64,000 nt of DNA from Thelonectria olida (taxonomy: Eukaryota; Ascomycota; Sordariomycetes; Hypocreales; Nectriaceae). Positions 56,741-64,000 of this stretch are shown here, piece by piece. The translations under genes and the position numbers were made by a program. Below the pieces are notes generated by a model. That model was not told the origin of the DNA and made no database searches. It was given only the letters and a program-made list of their open reading frames with translations. How positions within the stretch are numbered: the first letter of the stretch is position 1; each line of letters opens with the position of its first letter. Where the stretch lies: the NCBI GenBank assembly GCA_020736575.1, contig JAGPYM010000006.1:2170001-2234000 (forward strand), in the 5' to 3' direction.

Positions 56741-59422
56741 TCAAGAGCCCCAGCGTTGTTTTATGCCAACAACAATCAGTGCAATCACGGCTCCGAGCAC
56801 GACAAGGCCAATGAAGGACATGCCACGGTTGACATTCCTCCACCAGATTGCGCTCCGGTACATGTCTTCGTTCATGAGTTGTGTCTTGTTGTTGCGGGTT
56901 TGTCGTAAATCTTCGTTAGATGTCGAATGACCTTGTTCGGTGTCATGAATTAAGGGTCCCATGGAAATGGGGATCATGGCAGCGATCATCCATGCTATCG
57001 GGCGATGTTAGAGCAGACAATCTCCATAATCAAACCGACTAATACTTACCAAACGGTAGGATGAATCCCACAACAAACATAGCAACCTGGGCATTTCGTC
57101 TCCCAGTCAACTCGCTTTTGGCCTCCCAAGCTGCTGCTGGTGGCTCCCACAGACTATGATCGGCAGCTCTGCGATCCCGGCTCAGGTGTGGCGACCAGAT
57201 GCTCGATGTCTGTTTCTTGATGCTGCGCACAACCTGCATAACCGGATTTGATTGAAAAGATCTCATGTCTTCCATGGACGGTTCAGACTGCGGCTCACGA
57301 TAGCCGCCGTGTTCAGCCACAGGGTTCCGGGGCCGGCGGAAAGAACCGAAGAGATTTGAAACATGGCGATCCTGACTGGGGGATCGGCTGACACCTCCAG
57401 TCTGACTCTCTGTGTAGCTGAAGTTGGAAAACATGGATTCAGAAGAGGGCTTATAGGCTAGCCACTTCCGCTCTCCACTTCCGTAGTATACCCTGGACTC
57501 ATCAGTTATATTCTCTGGGAACTACTGCCCGGAGGGTGAGTATCTTACTGTGCCCAGGTTGGGATTGCTGCATTAAAGCTGGCATTAGATCGAAGGCTGC
57601 GGTCCGAAGCGTAACTCGACAACATTTTCCCGAGGCGGGTCCGAGACGCCCGGTGCCCCAACACCTGAAGGTCCGCCAAACCATCTCCATCTTCATCTTG
57701 GTCGCGAATGAGGCGGATCGGGGCCAGACTGGAATCACGGATCGCGTTGCGGTTGATTGCCGGTGCCGGTGGCTCTAATGAGGGTGTTCTTGAGTGAGAA
57801 GGGCCTTCAACCTGCTCTTCGAGGCCAGCCAGAGAATTAACCATGTTCAGAATATGTTTGCTGTGACTGCTGCTCCGCCTGTCGGCAAATGATGTGAGCG
57901 ACAAAGCGCGGGATGCTGGTTCGCTTCCCGGCTCGCTCTCGGAGAGGACAGTTGACAACTGGGAGCTCCAATGCGGGGGGCGAGGGTTGTTCTGTGGCTT
58001 AGAAAAAGTAGGTGAAGAGTGCCAGCTTGGTCCAACTTGATTCAGCATGGTGGGAGGTCCAACAAACAAGGCCCGGGTAGCCTCTTGGGTCATAATGCTA
58101 GAGATGGAGGTCAATGAGCCCGTCCGGAGTGAGTCGCGCGAACGAGTCTTGACCAGACCAAAACTCTCCCAAGACCTCTTCTTAGTCGGTCGGAGAGGAG
58201 GGACAACAAGACTCTCCTGAGAGAAGTCGCTCTTCAGTCTGTCTCTAACGGCAACAACTGAAGAAGAAGCAGAAGTTCCGCAGTGTACAACGTAGTTGGC
58301 GTCGCTCTCACGGGTATGAGGTCGAGTGTTGTCATGCACCGAAGGGTCTGCAGAGGACGGTGGACCGAGCAGCTCATAATTGGAATGAATAGAAGAGGCA
58401 GGGAGACTAGTCAAATCGGCAACAGCAACTGGAGAACTCTGAGCGTAGATCTTATAGTTGGTCCTCTCAGAGATGGTAGATTTGGATTGGGAAGAGACTG
58501 TTGACTGGAACGATGGCTTCTCATTCAACAATTGACTCGATGAAACGTCCAACGGGTTTGTAAGTTCGATCTCTGGCAGAGACGGGAGGAACACCTCTTG
58601 CGCAGGAGCCGAAGAAGTTTGAGGCAACTTCTGTTTGAGATCTGGTGTCTTAGGAACCTTCCGAACCCCACCAATCATTCGATAGTTCCACGGAGATACT
58701 CGAGGACTGGCTTGACCACGCCGAGGCACCGAAGAAATGGGTGATTTGGAGGCACTTCGTTCGGTAAGAGGCGTCAACGGCGAACTAGGGATCTCTTTAT
58801 GGTCGTCACTACTGAACGCGCCGAGGGACTGATGGCCATATGAGCTAGTGCGCGTGGTGTAAGATTGTTGATTAGACCAGATAGAATCGCCTCGAGACGA
58901 TGTTGACGCCGAGAGCTCTTGTGTGTGCACGGAGAAAGTCTTGTCGGCGTGAACGTTGATGATTTTGCGACGGGACGGGGGCCGAGATGAGGCTCGAGAT
59001 GATGGGCTAGGGCAGGGCGAAACGTCGTCTGGGGGTTGGAAAGAAACATCGGGTGTGTCGAGTTCGATATCGGCATCGGTACCGACCAATGGGCGCCAGG
59101 GGGAGCTCCGTTCAGGAGTCGTGAATGTCAAAGGACGTTTCGAGTTTGGTGTAACGACTGGCCGGATCTTCTTCCAGGCCGCACCTGGTGAGGGAGACTC
59201 ATAATAGGGACTTGATGGAGCCAACGGAGAGCTACACCTAGGCCAAGGTTCATGTTCGGTTTCAGTGCTTGCATCGGCGTAGGAAACAGGACGGAAATTG
59301 GGAGAGGAGCCGAGAAAAGGCGGGCTGTAAGAAACCAGGCGGATGCCGAGGCGGTTGTTCTCAGAGTCGGAGCGCTCGTGTAATGGCCGTCTCGGCGGAG
59401 TGCAAGACGGCGGAGCCGACAT
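56741..59422 (-). CDS. Large serine-rich protein with C-terminal membrane helices, function unknown
   Basis: Three exons (57549-59422, 57050-57492, 56741-56994) join in phase to give 856 residues. The first about 700 residues are Ser, Pro, Thr and Arg rich and look disordered, with many SP and RxxS sites that could be phosphorylated. A better ordered segment begins QVYYGSGERKWLAYKP across the first splice site. The C-terminus carries two hydrophobic stretches before and after a charged loop: VAMFVVGFILPFGAWMIAAM and MSFIGLVVLGAVIALIVVG. The protein ends KQRWGS. The layout suggests a membrane-anchored protein with a long cytosolic tail. I do not recognise a named family. A T28 tract on its coding strand lies about 460 bp upstream of the start. 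Confidence 0.82.
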
Positions 59423-59885
59423 GCTCTACGCACTACCGGCAGTGATCAAACTGCCCATAACCCAAGAAAAGGAGTATCCAATCCACGAGCTGGGTCCTGG
59501 GAGGACGAGCCAAATTGACTTGAGTTGAGGTCGACAACAATGACGACGGCGATTAAGTAATGGTCCGTAAAGTCGTGTGGGTCGTGGTTCGGAAGTTGAA
59601 GATATCACGGACCAGTCGAGCAGTCGATTAAGAACGAAGGTGGAAGATAATTAAGCGCCAGGACGGGGCTGCATTAGAAAGAGATGAGACGGCAGTAATG
59701 TCGTTATAGGGACAAAAACGAGAAATAAGAAACAAAGAGCCGCGCGGGTGGAAAAGGGACACAACTGAAGCAAGAGAAGTGAAGCTGATCCTGGGCGATG
59801 AGGAGCTGGCGGAGATGGCGATGATGGACCTTGGATTGCAAGAGCCGTGGGGTTGTGAGTCTGATGAATGGCCAAAAAGGGAAAC

Positions 59886-59913
<28 letters not shown>
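59886..59913 (+). repeat. A28 homopolymer
   Basis: Twenty-eight consecutive A, equal to a T28 tract upstream of the serine-rich protein gene on its coding strand. The flanks are GAAA-rich (59870-59960). Confidence 0.75.
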
Positions 59914-59916
<3 letters not shown>

Positions 59917-60103
59917 AGGAAGATGGAAGGAATAAAGAAGGAAAGATCAAAGAAGAAGATGGGGAAAGAAGCAATAATCAATCGTTAGAGAAAGAGCGAA
60001 GGGGTTTGAGAGAACGACTGGCCAAAAATGTCCGGATTATACGTGGATGCAAACGAGCGACAATGGAAAGCGACAAGGCACGACCCGAGGGAGTGAGAGG
60101 TGT

Positions 60104-60149
60104 GTGTAAGAGAGAGAGTGAGAGTGAGAGAGTGAGAGAGTGAGAGAGA
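60104..60149 (+). repeat. GA/GT-rich microsatellite
   Basis: An imperfect GAGAGTGAGAG-type repeat, purine-rich on the plus strand. Confidence 0.7.
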
Positions 60150-61965
60150 GGAGGAAGAAAGATGCATGGGATGGGATCATGGGGGATGGAGTGGCGGGTA
60201 GCTTCAAAGAGGGCAAGACAAGGTTGCTTCTGCATCGAACGCAGCCTGCAGACGATGGGCACATGCGACCAGAATTAGCTACAGACGGACAAGAGGTTTG
60301 AGGGAAGCTACGTAGCTAACTACGAATGCCACCTCCTTAGGTAGTCGACTCCCCAATGTCATTCCGTGAGTGCCACCTCCCTTCCCGCCGCTTTCCCCTT
60401 ACACGCCGAGGAAAGGGTTAACTCAGGGCACAAAAAGTGTGGGTTTGGCTCTAACTAGTCAGGCACCGTACGGCAGAGCGTGCCAAAAAAGACGCGCCCC
60501 CCAGTCAACATCAACTTATCAGTAGCCAAGGGAGGGTCGCCTATTGGCCAAAAACGCGGTGGGCTGCAGAGCAGGAAATGGACGTGAACCAGTCTTGTTG
60601 CGCCGTGGAGGCTATTCTGCAGCTAACGGGATATTACCTGACGCAGCAGGGTTTCTCCTGCAGCACCGCGCCCACCGGATGGACGAGGTCACCATGTCAC
60701 CGACTCGCGGGACACGGGGCACACGGGAGGAGAGGTTGGACGGGGCTCACCAGGGGCAAAGAGCCACTACACTCCAAAGTACGTATCTTCTTGTCTCCTT
60801 GCAAAGGGGGGTTGGGAGAAAAGTCAAGAGAACTGGAATGACGAAAAAGGAGTATGAGGCGAATATGGCCAGGGGAAAGAATTGCCAGCAGAAGTAGCCC
60901 TTTTGGAGACTGTCCAATCAATTGGTTCAAGAACATGGACGAGACACACCGAAATACGCCCAGCAGAGCATTCTACTAGATGCGTACTGTAGTAGACATG
61001 ACGGGGAGAGGTAAATTTGTCTTGTCTTTCCTTCTTCTTCAAAGAGTATTTCTTTGCCCATCGGGCAGCTGAGACATGCGAGATTTGTGGGGTTTTAATT
61101 GTGGTCTGGGCAAGGAGGGGGGCAGGGGTTGTTAGCAAAGTACCTATTGAGCCTCCCCAAAAGCTAGTTAGATTTCAACCGGGAATGATGTGGACGATGG
61201 CAGGAAACAAGGTTTGCTTTGGTAATTCTTCCAGGCGATTGGGCCACCTCTTCTGCAACTTGTTGCATCTATCCTCACCGTGAGATGACTGGGTAGGTAC
61301 CAAGTCTAGATGCCTCAGAGTCTTTCTGAAATTTCCGGTGATGATTGCCATCAATAGACCTCAAAGTACAGCTTGACTTTCGTCTTTGGAATCCATCCGT
61401 TCAGACATGCGAGGCGCCGTCAACCATAACCTCAAACGATACCGAGATATTTAATCATCAGCTAGGAAAAGCCGCCCTAATAATTACCCGTGCCCGTTGG
61501 ACCACCCTAGATCCTCTCTCGAACAGGTGGCAAGCCATCAGTGGCGCCGAGAAGGGAGCCATGGGCAAGCCATGGTGCGCTCGGAGCGAAACATTTTCAT
61601 CGTCATCTCAATAACTGACGCCAAACAGTTCGCCGCAGGCCAGAAATAGGAGTGCAGCATCTCCATCCCTCACAGCACGGTAACTCGCACATGGCGGCCC
61701 ATGTGGTCGCTGGGCGTCCAAATCGGCCTGTTGGGCACTTTCAACCACCACCACATGAACATATGCATTCATTTTGACACCTTGACGCAAGGAGGCTCAA
61801 ACAACACGGCTGGGGAATGCCGTTTTTGCAAAACAATTAATACAACACACGCAAGATCCTTCCCTTTATCCGTGCCTATCCACACGGCGCCCCTCGCACG
61901 GTCAGCTCCTCACGTGTCTCGGCGGCTATTCCATTTGACGTCGAGCTCTTACGGATGACGATGAG

Positions 61966-61987
61966 AATATTCGTACGTGCGTACGAA
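61966..61987. repeat. Perfect inverted repeat, 10-bp arms with 2-bp spacer
   Basis: TATTCGTACG is followed by TG and then its exact reverse complement CGTACGAATA. It could be a binding site for a dimeric protein or a small cruciform. It lies about 1.5 kb upstream of RCE1. Confidence 0.6.
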
Positions 61988-63518
61988 TAGACAACGTTGA
62001 AGCCGAAACCTGTGAGGCGGCGCCTCTCGAAACAGAGGGCACAGGCCCCAAGGGATATTTGGGATTTTGCACAACAGCGACCTGCAGACAGACGCGGGCC
62101 GCGGCCTTTTGCTCTCTCCGCTCCAGCGCGTCGAGTTCGTTTCACCGCAGGTCTGTCACTGCGAGACGGACAGCGGTGGCCACTCCTGGTCGTTCTGACG
62201 CAGGGAACTGCAAACCCCAAGGTCTGGTCCACGGTTTTCTCTAAACGACTGCCGTGCACTGCACGGCGTGTATCTGTAGGCGCGCGCAATCTGACTTTAG
62301 GTCTCCCGCTGGGCCTCTGATCTGGAGGCGGGCGACTTCTCTAAGTTCCAAGATATTCGCTTCCGAGTTTAGCTGCTAGTCAATTTGAAGGTGTCAAGCC
62401 AAGTTTGCAGGAACTGAATGCCGGATATCTCACTTTGTCCGACCTGACTGGCCGAATAGAGTGGGTTGTCATGGTTTAGGTAGTTGGGAATGATGCGATT
62501 CATACGAAGTACGGACGTCATTAGTCCTTCATCTCTGAATCACGGTTCGCACCATCGGGCGAGAAGCGTTACCTACCTACCTACCCTAGACTGCCATCAG
62601 CCAAGACATAACCCTACCGTCATTGGCTTTAGTAACTAGAACATGGCCGCAAAGGCTCGTCTTGATATTGAGCCCGTCTTTACTAAGTCTTAGATGTTGA
62701 ATGTCTCGGCTATTGCTTGCTGATGAATATTCCTGAGTCGCCTCTTGCCAGCCTGGATTTCCACAACCTACCTGCTCGATGTCGAATAGTGATGACGACT
62801 TCACAAACGTTCAGCCAACAAGCAGTTAAAACATGTAATTTTAAAAACCAATAGAGGTAATTTACAAATCCGCCAGCAAGCAAACAACCCGTCCAGCAGA
62901 AGGTGAACACGTCAAGAACCATTCCTCATCTGACCCCACAGTCTCCCCTTCGCTGGTCCAAGCCAGGTTACAGTTGAGCCCAAGCCACACCAAGAGATGA
63001 TGGGCTTCTCCCTACTAGCCGATATGCAGGCTGAAATGAAAAGCAGAACAATAGCTTTGAATGATGTTGTGATTTTGCGCCAAAGTCCCTCATAACGCGT
63101 CACGGGCATTGCATAGCCCAAAATGTCATAAATTATGCTCACACATTGTCTCACCCCTTCCATCCGTGCTGGCTCACCAGGTCTGCCACATTTGCTTGTG
63201 GCTGAATGAGGCTGGCTGATTCTAACCCCACAATCCCTTTCTTCCACATTTCTAGCCCAGCCTTGTCTCCGCTCCCACCTATCACAACGTAGCCTTAGCC
63301 CAGACGCTCAAGTTTCTTGCTCTTTGACCAACAACTACCACGAACCCGAGGTTCGTTGGTCAAAGAAGAGTCTTTCGTTTTGGTTCTGCCGGATAAGATC
63401 CTTCCTTTCTGTGCCAACTATTTATGTTTCTTTGCTTCGTCGTCTTTCATTCCCCTGCCTGAAGACCAAGGGAACCCGCCACATCGATATCGAGACCAGA
63501 GAAACGAATCAAGCCAAC

Positions 63519-64000
63519 ATGTCTACCACTTCACAGTTCGCTCTCGGTTCGTCCGGGTTCGGAACTTTGCAAGCCGTTGCCTTACTGGTGAGCCTCAACC
63601 ATCCATTCCCGCCATTGCCTCGCTCCCGGCTTCGGCCGTCACTCCTCTGCATTGTCTAGTGTGACCGTCAGGAACTCGACACCACCGACACTGCTACAAT
63701 CCCACATTCCCTCGTCTTGCACAAGTTGATGTTCGCGCCTGCTTACCCGGAACTCCCATTTCCACACTGCTATAGATCGTCTATACTCTCGTCTATGTCA
63801 TCCCTCTCTACTTCTCCGCCGCAACCCGACCCTCGTCAACCCGTTCGCGAGATGCTCCCGAGGCTATCCGTGCTCGCATCTTCGTCGTTTCGTTATCTAC
63901 GGCCGTTTGTTCCCTTGTAACACTGGGCTTGCTGTCGTCCCAGCCACAGCAGCAACGAACGCCCCTGCATCTCATGGGCTACTGGCCCCCTGGCACTACC
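63519..64000 (+). CDS. RCE1: CAAX prenyl protease 2 (Rce1), 5' part only
   Basis: Rce1 is an ER membrane protease that removes the last three residues of prenylated proteins such as Ras. Only the start is in the window. Exon 1 (63519-63587) and exon 2 (from 63776) join in phase, giving one continuous first membrane helix across the splice site (FGTLQAVALLIVYTLVYVIP). The fungal Rce1 block then follows: LYFSAATRPSSTRSRDAPEA and IRARIFVVSLSTAVCSLVTL, then TPLHLMGYWPPGTT at the window edge. The intron is 188 nt. The catalytic Glu-Glu and His residues lie further along the protein and are outside the window. The gene runs off the right end and is cut, not broken. Confidence 0.85.

Larger units (their letters stand above)
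59423..63518. other. 4.1 kb gene-free region between divergent genes
   Basis: The region holds the promoter of the serine-rich protein gene and that of RCE1. Simple repeats are A28 at 59886-59913 and a GA/GT-rich run at 60104-60149. A 22-bp inverted repeat lies at 61966-61987 and a TACC run at 62570-62587. The open frames are short, overlapping and low in complexity, so I call no gene here. Confidence 0.6.

Noticed and set aside
60544..60897. 117-residue frame in the 59.4-63.5 kb region
   Set aside because: No similarity to any family I recognise, low complexity, and competing overlapping frames.

Overview
This window is eukaryotic, from a filamentous ascomycete. Almost every gene is split by short introns (mostly 50-70 nt) with GT-AG ends and CTAAC/CTAAT-type branch sites, genes lie on both strands with short spacers, and intergenic DNA carries poly-pyrimidine tracts and microsatellites. 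A WOPR regulator of the Sge1/Ryp1 type, a fungal NF-YC (HapE), a Vrg4-type GDP-mannose transporter and the residue-level look of most proteins suggest a Sordariomycete, perhaps Hypocreales. The species cannot be fixed from the sequence alone. I reconstructed 25 genes by joining exons whose phases match, 24 of them complete and one cut by the right edge.

Layout. 0-9.2 kb: ribosomal protein uL23 (RPL25), TIM8, a CorA-type Mg2+ transporter, signal peptidase subunit SPC1 and the RING protein RBX1. 9.2-15.6 kb: a PNRC/Edc1-like decapping enhancer candidate, an uncharacterised FAD oxidoreductase and the DNA-repair enzyme TDP1 with an N-terminal ubiquitin-interacting motif. 15.6-25.6 kb: about 9.9 kb with no convincing gene, directly upstream of a WOPR master-regulator gene (25.6-26.9 kb). 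27.6-39.7 kb: exocyst SEC15, CCAAT-factor subunit HapE diverging from rRNA-processing FCF2, the mitochondrial translation pair RSM10 (uS10m) and MSW1 (TrpRS), and an importin-13/Kap122-like karyopherin. 41.6-48 kb: aminopeptidase P with two in-frame starts, a FUN14-domain protein, centromeric histone CENP-A and a derlin. 48.4-59.4 kb: acireductone dioxygenase, an AT-rich island, a short-chain dehydrogenase, VRG4, an Ale1-type MBOAT acyltransferase and a large serine-rich membrane protein. 59.4-64 kb: 4 kb of spacer, then the first exons of CAAX protease RCE1.

The genes are mostly core cell biology and do not form one pathway. Small functional groupings are the ER/secretory genes (SPC1, derlin, VRG4, ALE1, SEC15, RCE1), the mitochondrial genes (TIM8, RSM10, MSW1, FUN14, a likely mitochondrial AMPP isoform) and the chromatin/DNA genes (CENP-A, TDP1, HapE). 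I found no intact transposon, biosynthetic cluster, tRNA, rRNA or obviously novel multi-gene system. The parts most worth a second look are the very long WOPR upstream region, the UIM-Tdp1 architecture, the Edc1-like protein, the dual-start AMPP, the 14-nt micro-exon in HapE and the GC-AG intron in MSW1.
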